This document shows positions 11,289 to 21,544 of a stretch of DNA of 64,000 nucleotides, piece by piece. Source of the stretch: Reyranella sp. (GTDB taxonomy: Bacteria; Pseudomonadota; Alphaproteobacteria; Reyranellales; Reyranellaceae); assembly GCA_019750135.1 (NCBI GenBank), contig JAIEOV010000007.1:248001-312000 (forward strand). The letters run 5' to 3'. A model generated the notes under the pieces. That model was not told the DNA's origin and made no database searches. It saw only the letters and a program-made list of their open reading frames with translations. Positions within the stretch are counted from its first letter, which is position 1, and the number at the start of each line of letters is the position of its first letter. The position numbers and the translations under genes were made by a program.

Positions 11289-12104
11289 TCAAACATGCCA
11301 GACGCGCGGCAGGCGACAGCCGCGGAAATCGGTGAGAAAGCGGATGGTCGCGGCCCGCACCATCGTCGCCTCGCCCAGCAGACGAGCGACCATGACGCCG
11401 TTCACCAAGGTCACACCGGCACGCACCTCCGCTGCAGTTTCGAGCAGCGTACGGGCCTTCTCGAAAAGAGGCTGCGGCTCGTCCCACACGCCGATCACGG
11501 TCGCGAGGGCATTGGCCGTACCGAAGCCCGCGCCCGTCGGCGTCTCGCCCTCGACCCGCAGCGTGTCGGTCCAGATCAGCCGTCCGGTCCGCCGCACGGA
11601 CCAGGAATCGAGCAGCAGGCCCCGGGTGAACCGCTCGCCCGAGGCGGCCCGGCCCATGACCACCATCTCGCAGGCGAGCAGCGACCCGCCCGACTCGACC
11701 TCGGCCACGGTGCGGCGTTTCAGCCGGGCGCCTTCGAAGACGATGGTCTCCTGCGGCAGCCAGTCGAGGACGGCGCCGTCGGCCACCCGCACGGCGACGT
11801 CGATGGTGCAGTGGCCGCCGCCCTTCGCGGCACGATAGATCTTTTCCGCCGCCTGAGTGGTGGCTACGGCCGAGGCCTTGGGGCCGATCTCGATGGCCAT
11901 CTTGAGGGAATCGCCGTCGGTCACCCCGCCCGAGGTGGTCAGCATGACGGCCAGGGGCGGTTCCCCGGGCTCGGGTTCCGGGAACAAAACCCGGCAGGGA
12001 TCGCGTTGATAGAGATCGCCGAGCCGCGTCCGGCCGCCCCGCAGGTCGAAGGCGACACGGCTTTCGCCGCTGGCGCGCTGCAGGCGGGGTGGGCTGGTGG
12101 TCAT
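11289..12104 (-). CDS. ureD: Urease accessory protein UreD
   Basis: This 271-residue UreD/UreH scaffold binds apo-urease and recruits UreF and UreG. Recognisable segments are LMLTTSGGVTDGDSL-type MLTTSGGVTDGDSLKM, ATTQAAEKIYRA and DWLPQETIVFEGARL, all typical of UreD. The ATG at 12102-12104 has an AAGGA ribosome site. It heads the urease genes, with greB starting only 30 bp away on the other strand, so its promoter must lie in or beside the greB coding sequence. Confidence 0.95.
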   Translation of the reverse strand: MTTSPPRLQRASGESRVAFDLRGGRTRLGDLYQRDPCRVLFPEPEPGEPPLAVMLTTSGGVTDGDSLKMAIEIGPKASAVATTQAAEKIYRAAKGGGHCTIDVAVRVADGAVLDWLPQETIVFEGARLKRRTVAEVESGGSLLACEMVVMGRAASGERFTRGLLLDSWSVRRTGRLIWTDTLRVEGETPTGAGFGTANALATVIGVWDEPQPLFEKARTLLETAAEVRAGVTLVNGVMVARLLGEATMVRAATIRFLTDFRGCRLPRVWHV

Positions 12105-12134
12105 CGGCCCGTCCTTGATAGAACAGGAGCCGAA

Positions 12135-12686
12135 ATGAGCAAGGCCTTCACCAAGGAAACCGACGGCGACGACGAGGACGACCTGCCCGACGAGATCGTG
12201 GGCCTGCCCGCCGGCGCCAAGAACTATATGACCCCGCAGGGCTTCGAGCGCATGCGCGAGGAGCTGCAGACGCTCATGCGCAAGGAGCGGCCCGAGGTCG
12301 TGCAGGTCGTGTCGTGGGCCGCCGCCAACGGCGACCGCTCGGAGAACGGCGACTACCTCTACGGCAAGAAGCGCCTGCGCGAGATCGACCGGCGCATCCG
12401 CTTCCTCTCCAAGCGCCTGGAGCGTTCGGAGGTCGTCGACCCGGCCAAGCGGCCGCCGACCAAGCAGGTCTTCTTCAGCGCCACCGTCACCTACGCCAAC
12501 GAGAAGGGCGAGGAACGCACGGTCAAGATCGTCGGCGTCGACGAGGTCGACCTGACGAAAGGTCATGTCAGCTGGATCTCGCCCATCGCCCGCGCCGTCA
12601 TGCGCGCCCATGAGGGCGACGTGGTGAAGATGCGCACACCCGCCGGCGAGGAAGAGATCGAGATCATGAAGGTCGCGTACGTCTGA
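12135..12686 (+). CDS. greB: Transcript-cleavage elongation factor GreB
   Basis: This 183-residue protein rescues backtracked RNA polymerase by stimulating transcript cleavage. It has an acidic N-terminal extension (KETDGDDEDDLPDE) before the coiled-coil domain (MTPQGFERMREELQTL to residue about 105) and the C-terminal FKBP-like domain (YANEKGEERTVKIVGVDEVD to SWISPIARAVM). The GDRSENGDYLYGKKRLREIDRRIRFL tip carries the acidic residues and GreB-type basic patch. ATG at 12135 follows a CAGGAG ribosome site. It diverges from ureD. Confidence 0.93.
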   Translation: MSKAFTKETDGDDEDDLPDEIVGLPAGAKNYMTPQGFERMREELQTLMRKERPEVVQVVSWAAANGDRSENGDYLYGKKRLREIDRRIRFLSKRLERSEVVDPAKRPPTKQVFFSATVTYANEKGEERTVKIVGVDEVDLTKGHVSWISPIARAVMRAHEGDVVKMRTPAGEEEIEIMKVAYV

Positions 12687-12733
12687 GTGATGGGCTCCCG
12701 TAAGGACCTGCAAGCCATAGACAGGTCGCGCGT

Positions 12734-13639
12734 CTAGCGCGGCTTCGCGCGATCCACGATCTCCTTCTGGTACCCCTCCCACGTCTGCCTGTTGATGATG
12801 TCTCGCAGCTTCTCCGGCGCATGCTTCGACTGCAACAGGCCGAGGCCTTCGCCTTCCGTGACGAGCCTGTACGATCCGTCATCCGACTTGACGATGGAGT
12901 GAACGACGTAGCCCGGAAAGAGAACGTGGCCAGGTTCGGTCACGTTGACGACGACCGTATTGCCGTGCTGGTCCTCCGTGACGTGGGACTTGACCGGTCC
13001 CACCGGAAATCCGTGCATGCCGGTTGCCGCCTTCACGGCCTCCGCGATCGAATGATACGGCTGCGGCGTCGCCTCGTTCGCCGTCCCCTGCCGCGTTGCG
13101 GGGCTGACGCGATCGCTGGGACCGAAAGTCGGTCGCTCGATCGCCTGTCGCATCACCTCCTTTGGATTGTAGAAGGGCGCCGACTCATAGCGGTACTGAT
13201 GATGGCTGCCGCTCTCTGGTCCGATGGTCGCCGGGAATCCCTTCGGCGCCGGCAAGGGACCGAAAGACGTCCCGCCCGGAGTCGTGCAGCCGAACTCGCC
13301 GACCGTCGATTCGCATCTGATCGGGATCATTGTGCGCGGCGTCGCAGCATCGAAAACCAGGTTGCCGCCTTGGGGTCCATCCGTCCGGCGCTCGCCCGCA
13401 GCGGCGCTCGGGAAAGGAGACCGGCCATCGGCTCCCTTGTCAAAGGCCAAGTAGGGCGGTGGCCAGGCAGCCGGGGACTGCGGTTGGAGGATGTCGAATG
13501 GATTGTCACTGGGCTTCGCTGCAGCCATCGGCGCTTCGCCGATCGTGCCGTCCGCGTTGAGGCGAAACCCAGGTACCTCGTCCTCCGGTTGGCGGACGTT
13601 GAAGCCAGGTACACGTAAATTGGGTCGAACGTTGAACAT
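12734..13639 (-). CDS. Proline-rich hypothetical protein
   Basis: This 301-residue protein is not recognised. The N-terminal half is low in predicted structure and rich in proline and glycine, with a near-repeat (RVPGFNVRQPEDEVPGFRLN). From about residue 205 a more ordered domain follows (HSIAEAVKAATGMHGFPVG, then NTVVVNVTEPGHVLFPGYVVHSI). The latter has the look of domains attached to secreted or polymorphic-toxin-like proteins, but I cannot assign it. ATG at 13637-13639 is preferred over a codon 54 bp upstream because a GGGGAG ribosome site precedes it and a TTGACT/TACCCT promoter lies between the two. Confidence 0.6.
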   Translation of the reverse strand: MFNVRPNLRVPGFNVRQPEDEVPGFRLNADGTIGEAPMAAAKPSDNPFDILQPQSPAAWPPPYLAFDKGADGRSPFPSAAAGERRTDGPQGGNLVFDAATPRTMIPIRCESTVGEFGCTTPGGTSFGPLPAPKGFPATIGPESGSHHQYRYESAPFYNPKEVMRQAIERPTFGPSDRVSPATRQGTANEATPQPYHSIAEAVKAATGMHGFPVGPVKSHVTEDQHGNTVVVNVTEPGHVLFPGYVVHSIVKSDDGSYRLVTEGEGLGLLQSKHAPEKLRDIINRQTWEGYQKEIVDRAKPR

Positions 13640-13669
13640 GGGCGCTCCCCGAAGTGAAGGCGAGCGGCC

Positions 13670-13727
13670 AGGGTACAAGGGATGATGCGTCAAGTCAATA
13701 ACTATGGTACATAATAATTACCATAGT
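13670..13727 (-). promoter_or_regulatory. Promoter with adjoining perfect palindrome
   Basis: On the minus strand TTGACT (13698-13693) and TACCCT (13675-13670) are 17 bp apart, giving a start near 13663, just before the 13639 start codon. Directly upstream of the -35 box is a perfect inverted repeat, ACTATGGTA (13701-13709) and TACCATAGT (13719-13727). It is AT-rich in a GC-rich setting, as expected for an operator or activator site. Confidence 0.5.
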
Positions 13728-13747
13728 AACCTCCCTGGCTGCCGAGG

Positions 13748-14104
13748 TCACTTCGGCTTCTGAACCTGCTTGGTCTCCGCGATGATGGCCTGGATATCCG
13801 CCACCGACAGCGCGCCGAGTTCGTCCATGGCGGCGTTCGTTGCCTGCCGATCGCCCTTGCCGCGGCCATCGATGTGGTAACCTTCGGTCGATGGATCGAT
13901 CTTGATGAAACAGGGGAACGCCGGGCTGTCGTTGGTGGCCATGAGGATCACCGTGCGGCCGTCGGCGCAGCTGTTGACCACCCATTTCGAGCCGCCGAAG
14001 GTCTTGATGACGGGACCGACCCTGCAATCCATCGGCTCCGTCTGTGCGCCGGCCGGCAACGGAAGGCAGACCAGGATCACAACCAGCAGTATATGTACGC
14101 GCAT
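13748..14104 (-). CDS. Small exported hypothetical protein
   Basis: This 118-residue protein has a clear signal peptide (MRVHILLVVILVCLPLPAGA, cleavage near residue 20). The mature domain of about 95 residues has three cysteines (DCRVG, NSCADG, FPCFI) and ends in a charged helix. I do not recognise the family. It lies downstream of its own TTGACT-type promoter and upstream of the proline-rich gene on the same strand, with 108 bp between them. Confidence 0.6.
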   Translation of the reverse strand: MRVHILLVVILVCLPLPAGAQTEPMDCRVGPVIKTFGGSKWVVNSCADGRTVILMATNDSPAFPCFIKIDPSTEGYHIDGRGKGDRQATNAAMDELGALSVADIQAIIAETKQVQKPK

Positions 14105-14206
14105 CAGATGCTCCTCGTTCCGCGCAGCCTACAGATCGCGTATCCGCTGGGCGCCGTCAATCGAGGAGTGTGGCTCCGAAACACGGGAGCCGTCCGAGCC
14201 ACCACG

Positions 14207-14247
14207 AAGATACCAGTGGCGGCAGGCACAGTCAATAACTTTGGTGC
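14207..14247 (-). promoter_or_regulatory. Sigma-70-type promoter of the small exported protein
   Basis: On the minus strand TTGACT (14235-14230) and TATCTT (14212-14207) are separated by exactly 17 bp. The bases upstream of the -35 box (ACCAAAGTTA) match those at the promoter near 13700 (ACCATAGTTA) in all but one position, so the two neighbouring genes share a promoter-proximal element. Transcription would start near 14200, about 95 bases before the start codon. Confidence 0.5.
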
Positions 14248-14400
14248 ACATCACATGACTTCAGTGCAAGTGCGCACGATAATTTTTGCGTACCGCAACG
14301 GGGGATGGCCGAGGATGGGATTCGTTTGTCGCGAGGCGCTTGCAGCCCGATGCCATACGCAAGAATCAGGCACCCGGCGAATTGCGTCGCTTCGACGGCC

Positions 14401-14802
14401 TCAGCTCGGAAACGCGTCGTGCTGCGGCAGGTCGTCGGTGATGGTGAACCACGGCGCCTTGGAGCCGACGAAGATGTGGCGGCTGGGTCGGATCGAGGGC
14501 GCGTCGACCAGGGTGCCCATGGCGACATGAACGTAGGCGCCGTCGCGGACGACGGAATAGAGCAGCGAGCCGCACCGGGCGCAGTGCGTGTTGTTCTTGG
14601 TCTCCTCGCCATAGATCATGAGGCTGTCGGCGCCCTGCGTGATCGCGAGCTTGTCGCGCTCGATGCCGGCGAACGGTTTGAAGGCGGAGCCGGTCGTGCG
14701 CCGGCAGTTCGAGCAGTGGCAGTTCATGGCGTAGCGGAAGGCGTCGGCCACCTCGTAGTGGACGGCGCCGCAGTAGCATTTTCCTGCAAGCGTCTTTGCC
14801 AT
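14401..14802 (-). CDS. GFA-family zinc protein (CENP-V/GFA domain)
   Basis: This 133-residue protein has the zinc ligands of the GFA family in order: CYCGAVHYEV near residue 9, NCHCSNCRRTTG near residue 27 and HCARCGSLLY near residue 73. Family members were named for glutathione-dependent formaldehyde activation, but most are of unknown function. It starts four bases after the enolase-superfamily gene and is the last gene of the peptide-ABC operon, so it probably serves the same substrate pathway. The ATG at 14800-14802 gives the normal family length. Confidence 0.85.
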   Translation of the reverse strand: MAKTLAGKCYCGAVHYEVADAFRYAMNCHCSNCRRTTGSAFKPFAGIERDKLAITQGADSLMIYGEETKNNTHCARCGSLLYSVVRDGAYVHVAMGTLVDAPSIRPSRHIFVGSKAPWFTITDDLPQHDAFPS

Positions 14803-14806
14803 CCTG

Positions 14807-15934
14807 TTAAGCCCCCACGTCGACGCGCCGGCGCGCCAGCATCGCCTCGTCGACGGTGAGGCCGAGGCCCGGCCCGTTCGGCACGACCAGGCATCCGCCG
14901 TCGGGCTTGGGGGCGTTGACGAAGGTGTCGGCGGCGCGTGCCCAGCCGTCGGCCAGCTCGGCGGGCCGGGTCGCCCGCATGTCCGTCGCGAGCACGTGCA
15001 GGTTGGCGGCATTGCCGATCGCGGGCTGCGTCTGATGCGGCACGAACTCGACGCCGTGGGCGTGGCAGAGGGCGGCGCACTGCATCAGGCCGGTCACGCC
15101 GCCCATCTTCACGATGTCGGGCTGGACCATGCGGACGCCGGCTTCGATCAGCGCCAACACCGACTGCAGGGTGTACGACTGCTCGCCGGCCGACACGGTG
15201 ATGTCGAGCCGCTGCGCGACCTCGCCCATCGCCTTGGGATGGTAGTACTCGACGGGCTCCTCGAACCAGACGAAGCCGAGATCTTCCAGCGCCCGCCCGA
15301 CCCGGATCGCGGCGCCGATCGAGTAGCGGTTGTTGGCATCGAACGCCAAGGGGAAGCCCTCGCCCACCAGCTTGCGCACGGCCTTCGCCTTGGCGATGTC
15401 GCCCGCGACGTCGCGATCGATCTCGCCGCGCGCGCCATCCCACCGGATCTTGATTGCCGACGGCTGCTCGGCCTTGAACCGCGCCTCGACCGTCTTGAGC
15501 ACGCCGTTGACGTCGCGGTTGGCGTTGCCGCCGATCGACGCATAGAACGGGATGCGCGTACGCCACGCCCCGCCCAGCAGCTTGTAGATCGGCTGCTTGA
15601 ACGCCTTTCCCTTCAGGTCCCACAGCGCGATGTCGATCGCAGCCAGGGCGCCGGTGACGATGCCGTCGGGGCCGAGCTTGACCAGCTTGTGCAGCAGGCG
15701 ATCGAGGATGACGGCATGATCCAGCACATCGGCGCCGACCAGCGCCGGCGCCATCTCACGCGCGATGACCTGCAGCGAGGCGACGCCGCCCTGCATGGGC
15801 GAGGCCTCGCCCAGGCCGACCATGCCGTCGGCGTGGATGGCGACGATCGCGGTCGCCGCGCCGAAGGCGGCCTCGGTGAACTGCGAGACATCGCCCCAGC
15901 GCACCAGAAACGTTTCGACCTTGGTGATCTTCAT
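14807..15934 (-). CDS. Mandelate racemase/muconate lactonizing enzyme family protein
   Basis: This 375-residue enolase-superfamily enzyme has the capping domain (residues 1-115) and a barrel with the three metal ligands in [18 protein letters not shown] and SAGEQSYTL. The catalytic dyad Asp in [11 protein letters not shown] and His in VEFVPHQTQ place it in the mandelate-racemase subgroup rather than the dipeptide-epimerase group, which has a lysine at that Asp position. The second-strand motif is KIR. It would abstract a proton alpha to a carboxylate. Its start overlaps the ABC ATPase stop by four bases, tying it to the imported compound, possibly an amino-acid derivative or acid sugar. Confidence 0.88.
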   Translation of the reverse strand: MKITKVETFLVRWGDVSQFTEAAFGAATAIVAIHADGMVGLGEASPMQGGVASLQVIAREMAPALVGADVLDHAVILDRLLHKLVKLGPDGIVTGALAAIDIALWDLKGKAFKQPIYKLLGGAWRTRIPFYASIGGNANRDVNGVLKTVEARFKAEQPSAIKIRWDGARGEIDRDVAGDIAKAKAVRKLVGEGFPLAFDANNRYSIGAAIRVGRALEDLGFVWFEEPVEYYHPKAMGEVAQRLDITVSAGEQSYTLQSVLALIEAGVRMVQPDIVKMGGVTGLMQCAALCHAHGVEFVPHQTQPAIGNAANLHVLATDMRATRPAELADGWARAADTFVNAPKPDGGCLVVPNGPGLGLTVDEAMLARRRVDVGA

Positions 15935-16931
15935 GCGGACCTTCCGAGAGGATTGGGTTGGGCAAAGTGGCAGGCAGCGGAATGCCCCGGTGCGACCGCG
16001 CCGAGGAGCGGCCGCTCGCGCGCGCAAATCTCCTGCGCCATCGGGCAACGCGTGCGGAAGCTGCAGCCCGGGGGGATCGCTGACGGGCTGGGTACGTCGC
16101 CCGACAGCACGATGCGCTTCTGCGAACGCCGTGCGTTGGGCCGCGCCCCGGGCGCCGCCGACAGCAGCGCCTGGGTGTAGGGATGATGCGGCGCCCTGAA
16201 AACCTCTTCCTTCGGGCCGATCTCGACGATGCGCCCGAGATACATCACCGCCACGCGGTCGGCGATGTGGCGCACGACGGCGAGGTCGTGGCTGATGAAC
16301 AGGTACGAGAGCCGCCTCTGCCTCTGCAGATCCTGCATGAGATTGATGATCTGCGCCTGGACCGAGACGTCGAGCGCCGACACCGGCTCGTCCGCCACGA
16401 TCAGGCTGGGGCCGAGCGCGATCGCCCGCGCGATGCCGACGCGTTGCCTCTGCCCGCCGGAGAACTGATGGGGATAGCGGCCCATGACCGAAGGCGACAG
16501 GCCGACGCTGTCCAGCAGCTCCGCGACCACCTCGCGGCGGTGGGCCGGCGAGCGGATCAGGCCGTTGGCGTCGAGCGGCTCGGCGACGGTCTGCAGGATG
16601 GTGCGCCGCGGACTGAGCGAGCCGCGCGGATCCTGGAACACCATCTGCATGCGCCGGCGCGCCCGGCGCAGCTCGCTGTCCGAGGCCTTGGTGATGTCCT
16701 TGCCCTCGAACACGACGCGGCCGGCCGACGGCTCGATCAGGCGCATGATCAGGCGGCCGGTCGTCGACTTGCCGCAGCCCGACTCGCCCACCAGCGCCAG
16801 GGTCTCGGACGGGGCGATCTCCATCGACAGGTCGTCGACGGCCCGCACCACCGACTTGGCCCCGCCGAACGCGTTCCAGCGGCTGCGCGCCGCGAAGTGC
16901 TTGGCCAGTCCTTCGGTGCTGAGAAGAGCGG

Positions 16932-16935
<4 letters not shown>
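15931..16935 (-). CDS. Peptide-type ABC transporter ATPase (DppF/OppF family)
   Basis: This 334-residue ATPase has Walker [10 protein letters not shown], signature [14 protein letters not shown] and Walker [13 protein letters not shown], followed by the oligopeptide C-terminal domain. That tail has the family cysteine set [13 protein letters not shown] and AACHF, which in some relatives holds an iron-sulphur cluster. It pairs with the preceding ATPase to power import. The ATG at 16933-16935 overlaps the previous stop by four bases, and its own stop overlaps the enolase-family gene. Confidence 0.93.
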
Positions 16936-17905
<970 letters not shown>

Positions 17906-17909
<4 letters not shown>

Positions 17910-18787
17910 TCGTCCCGCACTTCCGGGTCGAGGATGTCGCGCACGGCATCGCCCAGCATGTTGAAGGCCAGCACGGTCACGGTGATGGCGAGGCCCGCGG
18001 CCACGATCGGCCAGGGCGAGCCGAAGAGATTGCCGAGCCCGTCGCGGATGATATTGCCCCAGCTCGCCTTGGGCGGCTGGGTGCCGAGACCGAGGAAGCT
18101 CAAGGTCGCCTCGAGCCGCACCGCCGTCGCCACCCACAAGGTCAGCACCACCACGATAGAGCCCGCGATGTTGGGCAGGATGTGATGGAGCATGATCGCG
18201 GGCGTGCGCATGCCGCTCGCGATCGCCGCCTCGATGAAGGCCTCGGACCGGATGGCCATGGTCGAGGCCCGCGCGATCCGGGCAAAGCGCGGCGCGAAGG
18301 CGACGGTCAGCACCACCACCATGTTCCAGAAGCCGGCGCCCAGCGCCGCTGCGATCAGAATGCCCAGCAACAGGGCCGGGAAAGCCAGGAAGATGTCGAG
18401 GAAGCGGCCGATGATGCGGTCGGTCCAGCCGCCGAAATATCCCGCCGTGACGCCGAACACGGTGCCGATGACGGCAGCAAGCACCGGCGCCGTCACGCCG
18501 AGCAGCAGCGAGGTGCGCGCGCCGTAGATGATGCGAGACAGCACGTCGCGGCCGAACTGGTCGGTGCCGAGCCAATGCTCCGCCGACGGCGGCAGGTTGA
18601 TGCTGAGAAGGCTCTGGGCGACCGGATCGTAGGGCGCGATCTCAGGCGCGAACACCGCGACCACGACGATGGCGACCAGCACGACGAGGAAGGCGAGCGA
18701 CACCCGATCGCGCACGAGGCGGATCGCGATTTCCGCCAGCACGCCGCGCTCGATTGGGACTGCCAGTGCTTCCGCCTGCGGCGTCAT
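17906..18787 (-). CDS. Peptide-type ABC transporter permease (DppC family)
   Basis: This 293-residue inner-membrane permease has an N-terminal membrane anchor (SLAFLVVLVAIVVVAVFAPEIAPYDP), the LGTDQFGRDVLSRIIYGARTSL signature of DppC-type proteins and five further hydrophobic segments. The cytoplasmic EAA loop is EAAIASGMRTPAIMLHHILP. It forms a heterodimer with the DppB-type permease upstream, whose end it overlaps by four bases. Confidence 0.93.
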
Positions 18788-19722
18788 CTCACCGCCCCCA
18801 CCCGCGGGTCGATGAAGACGTACAGCACGTCCATCACCAGGTTCACGACCACGACGAACATGGCGAAGACCACGATGCCGGCCTGGATCACCGGGTAGTC
18901 GCGCGTCTCGATGCCGGTGATCAGCATGCTGCCGATGCCCGGCCGGCCAAAGATGAATTCGATGGCGACCGAGCCCGACAGGGTCGACAGGATGCTGAGG
19001 CCGAGCCCGGTGACCACCGGCAGCAGGGCGTTGCGGAGGCCGTGGCGATAGATGACGCGGGGTTCGCGGCCGCCCTTGGCGCGCGCGGTGCGGACGAAAT
19101 CCTTGTTCAGGACCTCCAGCAGCGAGGAGCGCGTGAGGCGGCTGACGAAGGCCGCCTTGATGAAGGCGAGCGCGATGGCCGGCAGGAACACGTGGTACAT
19201 GCGATCGGCGAAGCCCTGGCCGCCGCCGTTGATGGGAAACCAGCCCAGGTTCAGCGAGAAGGTGATCAGCAGCAGCGCGCCGAGATAGAAATCGGGGATG
19301 GCGAAACCCGCCAGCGAGAACAGGCGAGTCACGTAGTCGGTCGCCTTGCCGCGATGCGTCGCCGCCACGACTCCCAGGGGAATGGCGGCGATCGTGCCGA
19401 TGAGGGTCGAGACGATGGTGAGCTCGATCGTGTAGGGCAGGTTAAGCCCGATCATCGCCGCCACCGACTGCCCGTTCACGAACGACTTGCCGAAGTCGAA
19501 GGTGACCGCGTTCCACAGGAAGCGCAGATACTGCTGCCACAGCGGGACATCGAGGCCGAGGCGGGCGCGCATCGCCTCGATCTGCGCCGGCGTCGCGTGG
19601 TCGCCCAGCAGGGTGACCGCAGGGTCGCCCGGCAGGAGACGCATTGCCACGAACACCAACGTCAGCACCAGGAACATCGTCGGGATCGCGTCGAGCACGC
19701 GGGATGCCACCAGGCGCCACAT
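18784..19722 (-). CDS. Peptide-type ABC transporter permease (DppB family)
   Basis: This 312-residue permease has the DppB opening with a first membrane span (VLDAIPTMFLVLTLVFVAMRLLPGDP) and periplasmic loop, then five more spans. The EAA-like loop is DFVRTARAKGGREPRVIYRHGLRNALLP. It starts 34 bp after the binding-protein gene and overlaps the DppC-type gene by four bases. Confidence 0.93.
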   Translation of the reverse strand: MWRLVASRVLDAIPTMFLVLTLVFVAMRLLPGDPAVTLLGDHATPAQIEAMRARLGLDVPLWQQYLRFLWNAVTFDFGKSFVNGQSVAAMIGLNLPYTIELTIVSTLIGTIAAIPLGVVAATHRGKATDYVTRLFSLAGFAIPDFYLGALLLITFSLNLGWFPINGGGQGFADRMYHVFLPAIALAFIKAAFVSRLTRSSLLEVLNKDFVRTARAKGGREPRVIYRHGLRNALLPVVTGLGLSILSTLSGSVAIEFIFGRPGIGSMLITGIETRDYPVIQAGIVVFAMFVVVVNLVMDVLYVFIDPRVGAVR

Positions 19723-19756
19723 GGGACTAGAGACGACGGATTGAAGCCATCGCGTC

Positions 19757-21361
19757 CTAAGCCTTCACGACCCGGGCGCGTTTCAGCGGCCAGTAGGCAT
19801 ATCCCGAGCGGACCTTGTAGCCGAGGTCGATGCGCGGATTGCGGACGATGACGTAGGACAGCGAGCCCAGCGAGATCAGCGGCAGGTCGCGCAGGACCTG
19901 GATCTCCATCTGCTTCACCGTCTTCACGATGGCATCGAAGCTAGGCTCGTTGTCGAGCGCCTCGAGGGCGCCGTCGATGCCGGGCATGACCGCGCCGTAG
20001 TGGCTGAAGTTGATGCCGCCCGTGCCGTCCGCCTTGACCTCGGACTCCTTGGCCAGCTGGTCGATGAAGATCTGCGCCAGGGTCGGCGGATAGCTCGACG
20101 AGAACATCACCAGTGTGTTGAGGTTCTTGCGGTTGTTCAGGTGATAGGTCGTGTGGTCGATCATGGACATGTCCATGTTCATGCCGACCTTGCGCAGTTG
20201 CTCCTGCACGATGAGCATGTTCGAGCTGTAGTCCTCGCGCGTGCTCATGTAGTTGGAGAAGGAAAGACCCGACGCGAAGCCGGCCTCGGCCAGAAGCTTC
20301 TTGGCGCGGTCGGGGTCGTACTTGTAGCGCAGCTCCGGAGGCAGCTCGTCATCCGTCACGGCGCCCGCGTAGGTCGGCGCCATCAAGCCCACCATCGGCT
20401 TGCCCATGGGCGCGAGGCTCTTGGCGATCGCCTCCTTGTCGATGGCATAGCGCACGGCCTGGCGGATGCGGAGGTCGTCGAAGGGCTTGCGCGTCATGTT
20501 CATGTGCAGCGTGTTGATGCTGCCGGGCGCCGTCATGTCGAACTGCAGGTCCTTCTTGCGCGCCTGGATCGACGGGATCCAGCCCGGCGCCCGCACGCCC
20601 TCGATCATGTCGACCTTGCCCGCGAGCAGCGCCAGGGTGCGCGCCGTCGTGTCGAGGATGTAGGAGAAGCGCAGTTCCGGGACGCCCGGCGGGCCTTCCC
20701 AGTGCTGGGCGAAGGCTTTCAGGAACACGCCGTTGGCCGGATCGATGCGATCGAACTCGTAGGCGCCGGTGCCGATCGGGTTCATGGCATGCTTGTCGCC
20801 ACGTTCGGTCGAGGCCTTGCGCGAGACGATGCAGCCGCCACGGGTATAGAGGATGCTGCCGCAGAACAGCGGATCGGGCCGCTTCAGCTTGAAGACGACG
20901 GTGCCGGGACCTTCCGCGGTGATGCTCTCCAGGGTGCCAGCGTAGAGCGGCTGGCGGTCGACCGGCCGCTTGGGGTCGAGCAGGCGTTCGAAGGTGTACA
21001 CGACGTCGTCCGACGTCATCTCGCCGTAGCCGCCATGGAACTTCACGCCCTTGCGCAGCTGGAACGTCCAGGTGCGGCCGTCGGCCGAGCTGGTCCAGCT
21101 CTCGGCCAGCGACGGCTTGAAGTCGCCCGGCGTCACCGCGAAGGTCCCGTCCTCGGGCCGCACCAGGGTGTCGAAGATCTGCATGTTCACCCAGTTGTCG
21201 GCCCCCTGGACGACAACCGCCGGCTCAAGCGAATTGGGGCTGCGCGCCGCCAGCGCGAAGGTCATGACCCCGGCGTCCTGCGCGCGAGCGCTCGGCAGGA
21301 AAGGGCCAGAGGCACCGGCCGCGATCGAAGCGCCCAGGAATTGTCGCCTGTTCGGTCTCAT
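19757..21361 (-). CDS. Peptide-type ABC transporter substrate-binding protein (SBP family 5)
   Basis: This 534-residue periplasmic protein is the first gene of the seven-gene operon running to 14401. ATG at 21359-21361 has a GGGAGGAA ribosome site and yields a twin-arginine signal (RRQFLGASIAAGASGPFLPS), so it is probably exported folded. The mature part has family 5 features: YVFDTLVRP-like MQIFDTLVRPEDG, LAESWTSSADGRTWTFQLRKGVKFH and IGTGAYEF. The ligand could be a peptide, opine, glycoside or other small organic; the enolase-superfamily and GFA genes downstream argue against a simple nutrient dipeptide system. Confidence 0.92.
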   Translation of the reverse strand: MRPNRRQFLGASIAAGASGPFLPSARAQDAGVMTFALAARSPNSLEPAVVVQGADNWVNMQIFDTLVRPEDGTFAVTPGDFKPSLAESWTSSADGRTWTFQLRKGVKFHGGYGEMTSDDVVYTFERLLDPKRPVDRQPLYAGTLESITAEGPGTVVFKLKRPDPLFCGSILYTRGGCIVSRKASTERGDKHAMNPIGTGAYEFDRIDPANGVFLKAFAQHWEGPPGVPELRFSYILDTTARTLALLAGKVDMIEGVRAPGWIPSIQARKKDLQFDMTAPGSINTLHMNMTRKPFDDLRIRQAVRYAIDKEAIAKSLAPMGKPMVGLMAPTYAGAVTDDELPPELRYKYDPDRAKKLLAEAGFASGLSFSNYMSTREDYSSNMLIVQEQLRKVGMNMDMSMIDHTTYHLNNRKNLNTLVMFSSSYPPTLAQIFIDQLAKESEVKADGTGGINFSHYGAVMPGIDGALEALDNEPSFDAIVKTVKQMEIQVLRDLPLISLGSLSYVIVRNPRIDLGYKVRSGYAYWPLKRARVVKA

Positions 21362-21544
21362 CGTTCCTCCCGTGCCCTTCTCGGCGCAGCCGGGAGCACT
21401 GCCGCCAAAGGTGTCTGCTTTCCCGATGAGTCGCAACCGGTCTGGCATCTTCGCAGGCGCGACGCGATCCTTTGACAAACGTCAATGATCGGAGCGAGCA
21501 TGCGGATAAATCTGCTGCTCAATCGAATGAGGGGAAGTCTGACC

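Noticed and set aside
14807..15934. Dipeptide epimerase, suggested by the peptide-type transporter next door
   Set aside because: The position of the catalytic lysine of that subgroup holds Asp (QPDIVKMGG) and a later His completes a mandelate-racemase-type dyad.
21472..21485. TTGAC-AAAC-GTCAA inverted repeat as a promoter or operator before the glycine-zipper lipoprotein
   Set aside because: TTGACA at 21472 resembles a -35 box, but no -10 lies at 16-18 bp and five-base arms are too short to support an operator.
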